From Halothiobacillus sp. (GTDB taxonomy: Bacteria > Pseudomonadota > Gammaproteobacteria > Halothiobacillales > Halothiobacillaceae), in contig JAGXHU010000069.1 of the NCBI GenBank assembly GCA_024636015.1, positions 1-51,405 of the forward strand: 51,405 nucleotides of DNA, written 5' to 3'. Below, in pieces: positions 1-9,062 of this stretch (positions within the stretch are counted from its first letter, which is position 1; every line of letters starts with the position of its first letter). Both the position numbers and the translations under genes were made by a program. The notes below the pieces were generated by a model that was not told the origin of the DNA, did not search any database, and saw only the letters and a program-made list of their open reading frames with translations.

Positions 1-1
1 A

Positions 2-34
2 TCGTCGGCAGCGTCAGATGTGTATAAGAGACAG
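2..34 (+). other. Nextera Read 1 sequencing adapter (contaminant)
   Basis: Bases 2-34 match the 33-nt Illumina Nextera Read 1 adapter, ending in the 19-nt Tn5 mosaic end (AGATGTGTATAAGAGACAG). This is a library artefact left at the contig end, not genomic sequence. Read on the minus strand it encodes the residues LSLIHI, which appear falsely as the C-terminus of the first gene. Everything from base 35 onward looks genomic. Confidence 0.97.
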
Positions 35-1147
35 CGGCAGGGTATGGCGTGCCAACAACGTGTTCAGGCCGTGTTCGAGCGTGGCGGCCAATGTCAGCAT
101 GTGTTCGTAGGCGGTGGGCGTGGCGACTTCGGTGAGGGTGGCGTGCATGGCGGCCAGGGTCATCATGCTGCCGGCCAGGGTCGTGCCGATGCCGGAATGG
201 CCGGGTGGCGCGGCATCCTTGGCGGCCTGCATGCGTATGGCGAGTTCTTCGCTGAATCCGTAGGCCGCCGCGGGCAATCCGCCGGCAATCGGTTTGCCGA
301 ACACGATGAAATCAGGCTCGATGCCGGCATTGCGTGCCCAGCCGCCCCGGCCGCTGGATATGGTGTGGGTTTCGTCCAGGATCAGCAGGGTATCGTGGCG
401 CCGGGTCAATTCGCGCAGGCTGGCGATAAAGCCGGGTAGCGGCGGAACCATGCCGCAGTTGGTGAGCGCGGGCTCGGTGAGCAGACAGGCGATTTCTCCG
501 GTGGCAAGTTCACGTTCCACGGCAGCCAGATCGTTGAAATCCACCGCCACGGTATACAGACCCAGATCGACAGTTTGCCCGAGCAGGCTCGCCCGGCTGA
601 CTGTGCGGCCGTCGATCACGTCGACCAGGGTGTCGTCCACCGTGCCGTGGTAGCAGCCGTCAAATACCAGTACCTTTGTGCGGCCGGTCACCGCGCGAGC
701 CCAGCGCAGTACAAAACGGTTGGCATCGGTTGCGGTGGTCACGATCTGCCAGTACGGCAGGCCGAATTGATCGGCCAGCGCTGCGCCGACATCGGGTGTT
801 GAGACGCTTGGCAGCATGGTGGTAAAACCCCGGCGCGCCTGTTGTTCCAGAACGCGGGCGACCGGCTCCGGACTATGGCCAAACATGGCGCCGGTATCCC
901 CCAGACAGAAATCCGTATAGTCGATATCATCGGCGCAGGTGAAGTGTGCACCGCGAGCCGAGCGAACGAACAGCGGCGTTGGTGTCCCCCAGTCGTTCAT
1001 CCAGTGCATGGGAACACCATATAAAAAATGTTGGCAGGCATTTTCGGCCAGCTTGGCCGATGCGGGATGCAGCTGCAGATAATGTTGGCGCTCGCTTTCC
1101 AGCATGTGCGCGGCATTGGTGCCGAGTAAATTGTTGGTTGTGTGCAT
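35..1147 (-). CDS. class III (GSA-like) aminotransferase, 3' end missing
   Basis: PLP-dependent class III (fold type I) aminotransferase, closest by eye to glutamate-1-semialdehyde-aminomutase-like proteins often labelled aspartate aminotransferase family. Visible features are YHG at residues 167-169, the PLP-pyridine aspartate D258 within LDETHT, and the likely Schiff-base lysine K285 in VFGKPIAGG. The usual small S/G-rich PLP-phosphate loop is replaced by TTATDAN (137-143), which is atypical. The start ATG at 1147 follows AAAGG about 7 bases upstream; a farther GTG/ATG at 1168 lacks a ribosome site. 371 codons remain; the C-terminal part is lost at the adapter junction. It diverges from an agmatinase-like gene across a repeat-rich intergenic region, suggesting a role in amine or guanidino-compound catabolism. 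The substrate is unknown. Confidence 0.85.
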
Positions 1148-1160
1148 GGCTGGCCTTTGT

Positions 1161-1220
1161 CGGACCATACATTAATGGCCCTATTTGTTGGCGCGAATTG
1201 GCCCTATTGATCGGACCAAT
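1161..1220. promoter_or_regulatory. cluster of four TGGYCC half-sites (putative operator)
   Basis: The divergent promoter region carries four copies of TGGYCC: minus strand at 1162-1167 and 1214-1219, plus strand at 1176-1181 and 1199-1204. The 10-mer TGGCCCTATT is repeated 23 bp apart (1176-1185 and 1199-1208). The right-hand pair forms an imperfect 24-bp dyad (1197-1220, arms ATTGGCCC/GGACCAAT, 7 of 8 matching). Repeats with about two helical turns between them suit a MocR-type regulator such as the one encoded at 3711-5207, but the protein-site pairing is inference. Confidence 0.45.
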
Positions 1221-1409
1221 GTCTGGGTTAGTATCCACCCTAAATTATCGTTTCACATAACAATTTTTCGGACGAATGTGCATCACCGCTCTTTGTTTCG
1301 GCGCTTTATTTGACGTCCAGTGGGCGGCTATCAAAGGTGATCGGCGATCATTGATGAGGGATGTGACATAGGGTGGGACGTTTCTGAATTGATCGGAATG
1401 GAGTGACAC

Positions 1410-2363
1410 ATGAATCATGCCTTCGCCTATCTGTCTGCTGGCGGATTTCTGGGCTTACCAATAACGCCGGATGCGCCGTCGGCGTTGGTATCCGCCAAGC
1501 CCTTTGCCATGGCCGGCGTGACCTGGGATTGCAGCGTGACCAATCGACCCGGATCGCGCCTTGGGCCCAGTGCCATTCGTCAGGCCAGTCGGATGTTGTG
1601 TGACGCGACCCACCCCTTGTTCGATACCTCGCCGCTGGAGAAGTTGGTCGATCTGGGCGATCTTTTATTGCCCAATACCAGCCTGGAAGGCATGCGCGCT
1701 GCATTGATGCCGCAGGTGAGCGTGCTGATCGATCGACATGAAATGGTGTGGCTGGGCGGCGATCATTCGATCACGCTGCCCTTATTGCGGGCGTACCGTG
1801 CTCATTTCGGCCGCCCACTGGCCTGCATTCATTTCGATGCGCACTGCGATACCTGGGTTGACCATTTTGGTGAACCGTCCGGGCATGGGACCTGGGTATA
1901 TGAGGCCTTTACCGAGGGGTTGGTGATTCCGGAAGCGTTCGTGCAGGTTGGAATTCGTTCCTCCGGCGTGCGTGACGCGCGCGAGTTCGTGAACGATCAG
2001 GGTGGCTGCATTTACACCGGGCGCGAATTGCGTGGCCGCGACGGTGCTGCATTGCAGGATGTCATTGACGCGGTGCGGGCGCGCATGGCGAAGTTCGACA
2101 ATCCGCCCGTTTACCTGACCTTCGATATCGACGTGCTCGACCCCGCTTATGCGCCGGGCACGGGGACGCCGGAACCCGGCGGTTTGACGACCGCGCAGGC
2201 CATGACCCTGCTCGAAGGCTGGCATGATCTCAACTGGGTGGGTATGGATTGTGTTGAGGTGGCACCACCATATGATCACGCCGAACTGACCAGCAATGCC
2301 GCCGCCACCATGGTCTGGACCTGGTTGTGTGGTCGTTTGGCGGCCCAAAGCGCGTCAACTTAA
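1410..2363 (+). CDS. agmatinase-family ureohydrolase
   Basis: Binuclear metal ureohydrolase (arginase/agmatinase fold) of 317 residues, a typical agmatinase length. It probably hydrolyses agmatine or a related guanidino compound to an amine plus urea in the cytoplasm. All metal ligands are visible: H119 in GGDHSI, D143/H145/D147 in HFDAHCD, and D239/D241 in FDIDVLDP, followed by the agmatinase-like APGTGTPEPGG. The start ATG follows AATGGAG. The 10-mer ATTGATCGGA occurs both at 1388-1397, just before the ribosome site, and at 1206-1215 in the divergent promoter. The gene is followed after 19 bp by a PuuB-like oxidase, so it likely feeds putrescine into the pathway of this island. Guanidinobutyrase, guanidinopropionase or guanidine hydrolase activity cannot be excluded. 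Confidence 0.85.
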   Translation: MNHAFAYLSAGGFLGLPITPDAPSALVSAKPFAMAGVTWDCSVTNRPGSRLGPSAIRQASRMLCDATHPLFDTSPLEKLVDLGDLLLPNTSLEGMRAALMPQVSVLIDRHEMVWLGGDHSITLPLLRAYRAHFGRPLACIHFDAHCDTWVDHFGEPSGHGTWVYEAFTEGLVIPEAFVQVGIRSSGVRDAREFVNDQGGCIYTGRELRGRDGAALQDVIDAVRARMAKFDNPPVYLTFDIDVLDPAYAPGTGTPEPGGLTTAQAMTLLEGWHDLNWVGMDCVEVAPPYDHAELTSNAAATMVWTWLCGRLAAQSAST

Positions 2364-2382
2364 TTGGAATCGGAAAACTACG

Positions 2383-3690
2383 ATGCTCGCCCGTGAACAA
2401 AAATTGATTCAGAACTCCTATTACACGGACAGTGCTAACGCTCGGCCAAGTTATTCACCCCTAGACGGGGATACGGAAGCGGATGTTTGCGTGGTGGGTG
2501 CCGGATTGGCCGGGTTGTCTGCGGCCATCGAACTGGCGGATCGCGGCTACTCGGTGATCGTGCTGGAGGCCGAAACCGTGGGCTGGGGCGCCAGCGGACG
2601 CAATGGCGGACAGATCATCGCCGGTTTGGCCTGTGATCAGTCGGTGATCGAGAAAGCATTGGGGCTCGAAGCTGCGCGCCAGGCCTGGGATATCACCATC
2701 GAGGCGCTTGATCTGGTCCGTGAACGGGTCAAACGGTTTGATATCGAATGCGATCTGGTGGACGGTTTTCTCGGCGTGGCTGTGGGCGCGCGCAAGGGGG
2801 CCGCTCTGCGCGACTGGTATGAAACCATGGCCAAACGCTACAACTATGACTCGGATGCCGAATGGATTGAGCCGAACGCCTTGAACCGGTGGATCGATAG
2901 CCCGCGGTTTCATAGCGGCTACCACGATCGTCGTTCGGGACATCTGCATCCGCTCAACTATACGCTGGGTCTGGCGCGCGGGGCGCAAAGCCTGGGGGTG
3001 CGGATCTGCGAACACACACCGGTTCGGACGATGACCCCAGGCGAGCCAGCGGTTCTGCATACGGACAAGGGCAGCGTCAAGGCGCGCTATGTCGTGCTGG
3101 CGGGCAATATGTACTTGCCCGAGGTATCGCCCAAGCTGGCGCCCAAGCTGGCCCGGCGGATCATGCCGGTCGGCACGTATATCGTCGGCACCGAGCCATT
3201 GGATCCGGAACTGGCCGCTCGTCTGATTCCCACCAAGTCGGCGGTTTGCGATTCCAATTTCGTGCTGGATTACTTCCGCTTCTCTGCCGACAACCGGATG
3301 TTGTTTGGCGGCCGGGTCAGCTATAGCACCATGACGCCGCCCAACCTCAAGGATGACATGCACAAGCGGATGCAGATGGTCTTCCCGCAACTGGCCGAGG
3401 CCAAGGTGGAATTCGCCTGGGGGGGCTTTGTGGATATCACCATGAACCGCGCACCGGATTTCGGTCGGGTTGCGCCGAATGTCTACTATCTACAGGGTTT
3501 TTCCGGTCATGGCGTTGCACTCACCGGGATGGCCGGCAAGATGGTCGCTGAGGCGATCGGCGGCCAGGCGGAGCGGCTTGATCTCATGGCGCGCATACCG
3601 CATCACGATTTCTTTGGCGGCAAGCTCTTGCGGACGCCCGCTCTGGTTCTGGGCATGGCGTGGTATCGACTGCGTGATGCGCTGGGCTGA
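2383..3690 (+). CDS. puuB: FAD-dependent gamma-glutamylputrescine oxidase-like protein (PuuB/PauB family)
   Basis: D-amino-acid-oxidase-fold flavoprotein of 435 residues. The N-terminal dinucleotide motif GAGLAG is at residues 39-44, followed by the PuuB-like GWGASGRNGGQ (67-77). PuuB enzymes oxidise gamma-glutamylputrescine to gamma-glutamyl-gamma-aminobutyraldehyde with release of H2O2 and ammonia. The ATG at 2383 is preferred because the conserved N-terminus begins there and it follows GGAAAA. A longer in-frame reading would start inside the agmatinase gene. The 19-bp gap to that gene suggests co-transcription. It is separated from puuA, puuC and puuD by the oppositely oriented MocR gene. 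Several PauB-type paralogues of overlapping specificity exist in pseudomonads, so the exact amine is inferred. Confidence 0.8.
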   Translation: MLAREQKLIQNSYYTDSANARPSYSPLDGDTEADVCVVGAGLAGLSAAIELADRGYSVIVLEAETVGWGASGRNGGQIIAGLACDQSVIEKALGLEAARQAWDITIEALDLVRERVKRFDIECDLVDGFLGVAVGARKGAALRDWYETMAKRYNYDSDAEWIEPNALNRWIDSPRFHSGYHDRRSGHLHPLNYTLGLARGAQSLGVRICEHTPVRTMTPGEPAVLHTDKGSVKARYVVLAGNMYLPEVSPKLAPKLARRIMPVGTYIVGTEPLDPELAARLIPTKSAVCDSNFVLDYFRFSADNRMLFGGRVSYSTMTPPNLKDDMHKRMQMVFPQLAEAKVEFAWGGFVDITMNRAPDFGRVAPNVYYLQGFSGHGVALTGMAGKMVAEAIGGQAERLDLMARIPHHDFFGGKLLRTPALVLGMAWYRLRDALG

Positions 3691-3710
3691 GATTGCCCTA
3701 CCCCGGTGCC

Positions 3711-5207
3711 CTAATGGCTCAGGGCTGCCTGAATCACATCGGCAAGGATGCGCCCATAGGGCGTGATCCGTTCTGTGGCGGCATAGGCGTAGCCGACGAT
3801 CAATCCCTTCTCCCTTTTTTCCCCGACGCCGTAATACGACAGCGGATAGACGCGCAGGCCTTGCTCTGCCGCCAGCTCCGCCACACGCACATCGTCGCAG
3901 TGTGGCGGTAGTTCCACTACCAGATGGAGTCCCGAACCCGCCGGCGGCAAACGCGCACCAACGCGGGAGACGGGCGCCAAGGCCTTCTGCAGCAGCTGGC
4001 GACGTTCTTTGTATATTTGACGCAACCGACGGATATGCGTGGAAAAATGGCCCTCTTCGATGAACTCGGCAAGCGCGGCTTGAATGACCACTTGGCCGGG
4101 GCGCTGCAGTTCGTACAGCCCGCGCTTGAAGCTTTCCGCCAGGTCGGGCGGTACCACGATGTAGCCCAGCTTGATGCCGGGGTACATAACCTTGGAAAAG
4201 GTACCCATATAGAGCACGCAGCCGCTCTGGTCCATCCCTTGCAATGAGGACAGTGGCCGCCCTTCAAAGCGGAACTCGCTGTCGTAATCATCCTCCAGTA
4301 TCCAGGCGCCCCTGCTGGCCGCATAGTCGAGCAGCAGTCGTCGTCGCCCGTAACTCATGACGACCCCTTTGGGGTACTGGTGTGATGGGGTGGTGTAGAT
4401 AAGGCGTGGAGGACAACGAAAATCTATGTTGTCAGGGGCCATTCCCTCGTCATCCACGGGGACAGGGTGAAGCTCCAGACCATTGACCTCCAGCACGCGG
4501 CGCGCCCCCCAGTAGCCTGGATTTTCCACCCATACGCGGTCTCCATGATCGGTCAGCAGGCGTGCGCACAGATCGATCGACTGCTGGGTGCCAGAGGTAA
4601 TCAAAATTTGTTCAACGGTGAGGTTGACCGTTCGCGACATCCGCAGGTAATTGGCGATGGCACGACGTAGCGGCAAATGGCCCCCGGCATGGCCATAATC
4701 GAGGTATGCAGGCTGGGGATCTCGCCACTGTCGGTTCAGCAGACGTCGCCAAAGCTGGGTCGGGAAGGCGGAAAAATCGTCTTCTCCTGGTGAGAAGGGT
4801 TGCACCTCATAACTGGGCTGATCGGTTTGGCCCGCTGCAATGGCACCCCGTTTGGATAGGCCGACGGTGTTTTTCGCCGTATCCGTTCCCTTCGGCTTGT
4901 CGGCGTCATTTGATGCCATGAAATTTTCTGGCAAAGTTCTGGCGATACGGGTACCGCTGCCGACCTGAGAGATGACGTAGCCTTCTTCGTGCAGTTGCTC
5001 AAACGCGGCTAATAGTGTGTTGCGTGATAAGCCAAGTGCTTCGGCCAGACTCCGTGTAGACGGTAATCGGGTGCCTGGTGTGAGGTGCTGATTTGCGATG
5101 GCTCGGCGGATTGATTCATAAACTCTGCGGTGCGACGGCATTCGTGGCGGGAATCGCCCTTGTTTGAGCTCAGCGAGTAACCAATCCGAGATGGTCAAAG
5201 ATTCCAC
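3711..5207 (-). CDS. MocR/GabR-type transcriptional regulator (GntR-HTH plus aminotransferase domain)
   Basis: About 498 residues with an N-terminal winged-helix GntR domain (residues about 15-85, containing PSTRSLAEALGLSRNTL), a linker, then a type I aminotransferase-like domain. The Schiff-base lysine lies in GTFSKVMYPGIKLGY. MocR proteins use PLP or a PLP-amino-compound adduct as effector; GabR and TauR are known examples. The chosen start is the GTG at 5207 because a perfect AGGAGG (minus strand, 5218-5223) lies 10 bases upstream. An earlier in-frame ATG at 5312 would add 35 unlikely residues and has no ribosome site. It lies between the agmatinase/puuB pair and the divergent puuD operon, so it probably regulates one or both. 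The ligand (GABA, putrescine-derived aldehyde or other) is unknown. Confidence 0.88.
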   Translation of the reverse strand: MESLTISDWLLAELKQGRFPPRMPSHRRVYESIRRAIANQHLTPGTRLPSTRSLAEALGLSRNTLLAAFEQLHEEGYVISQVGSGTRIARTLPENFMASNDADKPKGTDTAKNTVGLSKRGAIAAGQTDQPSYEVQPFSPGEDDFSAFPTQLWRRLLNRQWRDPQPAYLDYGHAGGHLPLRRAIANYLRMSRTVNLTVEQILITSGTQQSIDLCARLLTDHGDRVWVENPGYWGARRVLEVNGLELHPVPVDDEGMAPDNIDFRCPPRLIYTTPSHQYPKGVVMSYGRRRLLLDYAASRGAWILEDDYDSEFRFEGRPLSSLQGMDQSGCVLYMGTFSKVMYPGIKLGYIVVPPDLAESFKRGLYELQRPGQVVIQAALAEFIEEGHFSTHIRRLRQIYKERRQLLQKALAPVSRVGARLPPAGSGLHLVVELPPHCDDVRVAELAAEQGLRVYPLSYYGVGEKREKGLIVGYAYAATERITPYGRILADVIQAALSH

Positions 5208-5285
5208 AGCGTTTTTTCCTCCTGCAAAGTGGTTCCGCGCAGATAGCGCAAATGGCTCTTGCTGGTTTACCAATTTGGGACAAGA

Positions 5286-5396
5286 ATAAACCCATTGCAA
5301 TAAATTTTGCAAAAAAAGTTTTTTAAAAACAAAAAGTTATTTGTTTGTGCTTGTTATTTTATTTTGATGCTTTGATGATTGGCTGGTAGATTTACT
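5286..5396. promoter_or_regulatory. AT-rich divergent promoter region between mocR and puuD
   Basis: The spacer between the MocR gene and puuD contains a markedly AT-rich tract with runs of A and T, unlike the GC-rich flanks. It must hold the promoters of both divergent units. A GCTGGTTTAC-like word near 5260 is echoed by GCTGGTAGATTTAC near 5382. No clear -35/-10 pair could be fixed by eye. It may act as an UP element or a bendable regulator-binding region. Confidence 0.4.
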
Positions 5397-5458
5397 TGCG
5401 CAGGGTGCCATTAGTGCGTGGGTAACCCCGGGACCATCAAGATGAGGGTGTGGGACAA

Positions 5459-6238
5459 ATGATTCATAACCGCAGGCCGGTCGTGCTGTTGGCCGCAGAT
5501 AACAGACAGATTGAGGGCCAGTCATTCCATGTGGCCGGTCATAAGTATGTCGCAGCCGTTGCGCAGGCGGCACAAGCCGTACCCCTGATTATTCCTGCTC
5601 TGGGTACGGACAGCGAGTTGGCCGTCCTACTGGAATTGGCCGACGGTATCGTGCTGCCCGGCGCGGTCTCCAATGTACATCCTTCCCATTATGAGCAAAC
5701 GGTATTGAATCCCGCCCTGCCGCTTGATCCCGCACGAGATGGCGTGACGTTGAGGTTAATTCACGCGGCTGTGGCGGCCGGCGTTCCTTTGCTGGGGATT
5801 TGTCGCGGGTTTCAGGAAATCAATGTGGCGTTTGGCGGCAGCCTGCACCAGGCCGTACATGATAAGGCGGGTTTGGCCGATCATCGGGAAGCCAAGGGTC
5901 TCATGCTGGATGAACAATATGCGCAGGCACACTCGGTAACAACCGTCGCTGGCGGGCAACTGGCCGAGATTACGGGGTGCACGGCGTTTATGGTCAACTC
6001 ACTGCATGGTCAGGGTATTGATCGCCTTGGCGCCGGTTTGGTGGCTGAAGCATTTGCCCCGGATGGCTTGATTGAGGCGGCGCGGATTTCAGGTTCGAAA
6101 ACCTTTGCGCTCGCGGTGCAATGGCACCCCGAATGGGATGTTTTGAATACGCCGTCTTATCTGGCCATATTTCAGGCTTTTGGTGATGCGTGTCGTGCAC
6201 GCGTTGTGCAGCGTTATTCCGAAACTAAAAATAAATAG
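5459..6238 (+). CDS. puuD: gamma-glutamyl-gamma-aminobutyrate hydrolase PuuD
   Basis: Class I glutamine-amidotransferase-like hydrolase of 259 residues, the usual PuuD size. It cleaves gamma-glutamyl-GABA to glutamate and GABA, the last step of the glutamylated putrescine route. The nucleophile is C115 in GICRGFQE, with H223 and E225 in QWHPEW completing the triad. The ATG at 5459 is chosen because GAGGG lies about 10 bases upstream. A GTG at 5450 is in frame but overlaps that ribosome site. It opens a long same-strand series running to 19541, with puuA following after 18 bp. Confidence 0.92.
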   Translation: MIHNRRPVVLLAADNRQIEGQSFHVAGHKYVAAVAQAAQAVPLIIPALGTDSELAVLLELADGIVLPGAVSNVHPSHYEQTVLNPALPLDPARDGVTLRLIHAAVAAGVPLLGICRGFQEINVAFGGSLHQAVHDKAGLADHREAKGLMLDEQYAQAHSVTTVAGGQLAEITGCTAFMVNSLHGQGIDRLGAGLVAEAFAPDGLIEAARISGSKTFALAVQWHPEWDVLNTPSYLAIFQAFGDACRARVVQRYSETKNK

Positions 6239-6256
6239 AACCATTGGAGAATTCAC

Positions 6257-7627
6257 ATGCTTGATCGTAAGGACTTTTCCCACCGAGACATGGATCAGTG
6301 GTTGGCGGACTATAACGTCACGGAAATCGAATGCCTGGTTCCCGATCTGACGGGTGTAGCGCGCGGCAAGATTCTGCCGCGCGAAAAATTTACGGCTGAA
6401 CGCGCCATGCGTTTGCCTGAAGCCGTGTTGGGCGTCACGGTAACCGGTGAGTCGCCACAAGCCCACGAGGGCTATGACAATGTGTTTGGTTTTACCGATA
6501 AGGATATGGTGCTTGTCCCGGATCCGGGGACGGTGCGGCTGGTGCCCTGGGCTGTTGATCCGACGGCTCAGGTGATCATGGATTGTCTTTTCCACGATGG
6601 TTCACCCGTCGACTTCGCGCCCCGCAACGTCTTGCGCAAGGTGACCGATCTTTACAAGAATATGGGCTGGACGCCAATCGTGGCGCCCGAGCTGGAGTTT
6701 TATTTACTGGCTCGTAACGTTGATCCCAATCAGCCACTGGTGCCGCCCATCGGCCGCAGCGGGCGCGCTGAAACCAGCCGGCAGTTATATAGCATTGATG
6801 CGGTGAACGAATTCGATCCGCTGTTTGAGGATATCTACGAATACTGCGACATCATGGGCCTCGAGCTCGATACGCTGATTCACGAATTCGGTGCTGGGCA
6901 GATGGAAATCAACTTCCTGCACGACGAGCCCATGATTTTGGCGGACAAGGTGTTTTTCTTTAAACGCACGTTGCGAGAAGCGGCATTGCGCCACAACATG
7001 TATGCGACGTTTATGGCCAAGCCCATGGCTAACGAACCCGGTTCGGCCATGCACATCCATCAAAGCGTCATTGATACCAAGACGGGTCTGAATATTTTCA
7101 GCAATCCGGATGGGTCTGAATCCCCTGTGTTCCAGAATTATATTGCCGGTTTGCAGAAATATCTGCCTTCTGCCATGGCGTTGCTGGCCCCGTACGTGAA
7201 TTCCTACCGCCGCGTTGTTCGTGGCGGCGCGGCGCCCATCAATATTGAATGGGGCTATGACAACCGCACGGTCGGTATTCGTGTCCCCATTTCAGATTCG
7301 GAAGCACGTCGCGTCGAAAATCGCGTGGTGGGTGCCGATGCCAATCCGTATTTGGCGATGGCGGTCACGCTCGCCTGTGGTTATCTCGGGATTGTCGAAA
7401 AGTTGCAACCGAGCCCCGTCATGACGGGCAGTGCCTATGACTCAAATTATCAGTTGCCCCGTGGACTATCCGAAGCCCTGCGCATGCTGGATGCCTCCAA
7501 GCCATTGCGCGAAGTGCTGGGTGACCGCTTCATTGATGTTTATGTGGCGGTTAAAGAAACCGAGCATGAAGAGTTCATGCGGGTGATCAGCCCGTGGGAG
7601 CGCGAGCATCTGTTGATGCACGTTTGA
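6257..7627 (+). CDS. puuA: gamma-glutamylputrescine synthetase PuuA (glutamine synthetase family)
   Basis: Glutamine-synthetase-fold ligase of 456 residues that joins glutamate to putrescine with ATP, protecting the free amine before oxidation. Family motifs are present: PELEFYLL, GAGQMEINF, SAMHIHQS, and NIEWGYDNRTVG followed by ENRVVGADANPYLA. The N-terminus (VTEIECLVPDLTGVARGK) is PuuA-like rather than that of housekeeping GlnA. The start ATG follows TTGGAGAATTCAC. It sits 18 bp after puuD and about 40 bp before spuC. Its presence together with a direct putrescine transaminase means both known putrescine routes are encoded in one transcription unit. Confidence 0.9.
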   Translation: MLDRKDFSHRDMDQWLADYNVTEIECLVPDLTGVARGKILPREKFTAERAMRLPEAVLGVTVTGESPQAHEGYDNVFGFTDKDMVLVPDPGTVRLVPWAVDPTAQVIMDCLFHDGSPVDFAPRNVLRKVTDLYKNMGWTPIVAPELEFYLLARNVDPNQPLVPPIGRSGRAETSRQLYSIDAVNEFDPLFEDIYEYCDIMGLELDTLIHEFGAGQMEINFLHDEPMILADKVFFFKRTLREAALRHNMYATFMAKPMANEPGSAMHIHQSVIDTKTGLNIFSNPDGSESPVFQNYIAGLQKYLPSAMALLAPYVNSYRRVVRGGAAPINIEWGYDNRTVGIRVPISDSEARRVENRVVGADANPYLAMAVTLACGYLGIVEKLQPSPVMTGSAYDSNYQLPRGLSEALRMLDASKPLREVLGDRFIDVYVAVKETEHEEFMRVISPWEREHLLMHV

Positions 7628-7667
7628 TTTGAATTCAATGAAACACGATAAGAACGAGGAGAACACC

Positions 7668-9062
7668 ATGTCGCCTACGACCCGCGAAGTGCAAGCGCTG
7701 GATTCGGCACATTACATGCATCCTTTTACGGACCACAAGTCGCTGGCGAGTAAAGGCGCGCGGGTAATGACCCGGGGTGAAGGGGTGTACGTATGGGATT
7801 CGGAAGGCAACAAGATTTTCGACGGCATGTCCGGCTTGTGGTGTGTCAATGTCGGCTACGGACGACAGGAACTGGTTGATGCCGCGGCGCACCAGATGCA
7901 AGTACTACCGTACTACAACAGCTTTTTCCAGACGACCAATGAGCCAGCGACAAAACTGGCAAAGCGAATTGTCGGTCTGGCCGGAGACCGTTTTTCCCAT
8001 GTGTTTTTCAGCTCCTCTGGATCGGAGTCGAATGACACCAATGTGCGCATGGTGCGCCATTATTGGGCAACGCTTGGTCAACCAGAGCGCAATGTCATCA
8101 TCAGTCGGAAGAATGCCTATCACGGCTCGACCATCTGTGGCGTCTCGCTAGGCGGTATGGCGGGCATGCACGCTCAGGGTGGTTTGCCGGTTCCAGGCAT
8201 CGTACATATCGAACAGCCGTACCACTTTGGACTGGCGCCGGACCAGGACAGGGACGCGTTCGGCATCGAAGCGGCCGGCTGGCTGGAAGAGAAGATCCTG
8301 GAAGTCGGCCCGGAAAAAGTTGCCGCCTTTATCGGCGAGCCAGTACAGGGTGCGGGTGGCGTCATCATCCCGCCGAAAACCTACTGGCCTGAAATTCAGC
8401 GTATCTGCGATAAATACGGCATTCTGCTGATCTGCGATGAGGTCATCTGCGGTTTCGGGCGCTTGGGCGCCTGGTTCAGCGCTGAAATGATGGGTGCAAA
8501 ACCCGATCTGATTACTTTTGCCAAGGGCGTTACTTCGGGTTATATACCGCTGGGCGGTGTCGTGGTCGGCAAGCGCGTGGCGGACGTGTTGATTGAGCAA
8601 GGCGGCGAGTTCAACCACGGCTATACCTACTCCGGCCATCCCGTGGCGTGTGCCGTGGCGCTGGCCAATCTGGATATGATTGAACGTGAAGGTTTGGTGG
8701 ATCGTGTGCGTGAGGAAACAGGCCCGCATCTGGCACAACACTTTGCCGCACTGTCCGACCATCCGCTGGTTGCGGGTGCCGAAACGTTCGGCATGGTGGG
8801 TGGGTTCGTCCTGATGAAGGACAAGACCTGTCATCTAGCCTTCGATCCCTCGCTGGATATCGGCATGATCTGTCGCGATCACTGTTTCGCCAACGGATTG
8901 GTCATGCGTGCGGTGGGTGACCGGATGATCGTCGCGCCACCATTGGTGTGCACGAAAACGGACATCGATGAAATGATGAAACGGGTTCGTATTTGTCTTG
9001 ATGCGACTTTAAAAGACATACAGTCGCGAGGCTGGATGGATGCAGCGCACCCGGCGGGGTGA
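7668..9062 (+). CDS. spuC: putrescine--pyruvate aminotransferase SpuC-like
   Basis: Class III aminotransferase of 464 residues. It probably transaminates putrescine (perhaps also spermidine or cadaverine) with pyruvate to give 4-aminobutanal and alanine. Motifs are SSSGSESNDTN at the PLP-phosphate loop (116-125), YHG (151-153), D257 in CDEVICGFGRLG, and Schiff-base lysine K286 in FAKGVTSGY. The start ATG at 7668 is supported by GAGGAG six bases upstream; an upstream in-frame ATG at 7629 has no such site. In Pseudomonas, spuC lies beside the spuDEFGH uptake genes, and the same adjacency occurs here. Other omega-transaminases share this sequence type, so substrate range is inferred. Confidence 0.85.
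   Translation: MSPTTREVQALDSAHYMHPFTDHKSLASKGARVMTRGEGVYVWDSEGNKIFDGMSGLWCVNVGYGRQELVDAAAHQMQVLPYYNSFFQTTNEPATKLAKRIVGLAGDRFSHVFFSSSGSESNDTNVRMVRHYWATLGQPERNVIISRKNAYHGSTICGVSLGGMAGMHAQGGLPVPGIVHIEQPYHFGLAPDQDRDAFGIEAAGWLEEKILEVGPEKVAAFIGEPVQGAGGVIIPPKTYWPEIQRICDKYGILLICDEVICGFGRLGAWFSAEMMGAKPDLITFAKGVTSGYIPLGGVVVGKRVADVLIEQGGEFNHGYTYSGHPVACAVALANLDMIEREGLVDRVREETGPHLAQHFAALSDHPLVAGAETFGMVGGFVLMKDKTCHLAFDPSLDIGMICRDHCFANGLVMRAVGDRMIVAPPLVCTKTDIDEMMKRVRICLDATLKDIQSRGWMDAAHPAG

Noticed and set aside
1221..1409. Guanidine riboswitch before the agmatinase-like gene
   Set aside because: No ykkC-type or ACGR-loop tandem hairpins could be recognised in the leader.
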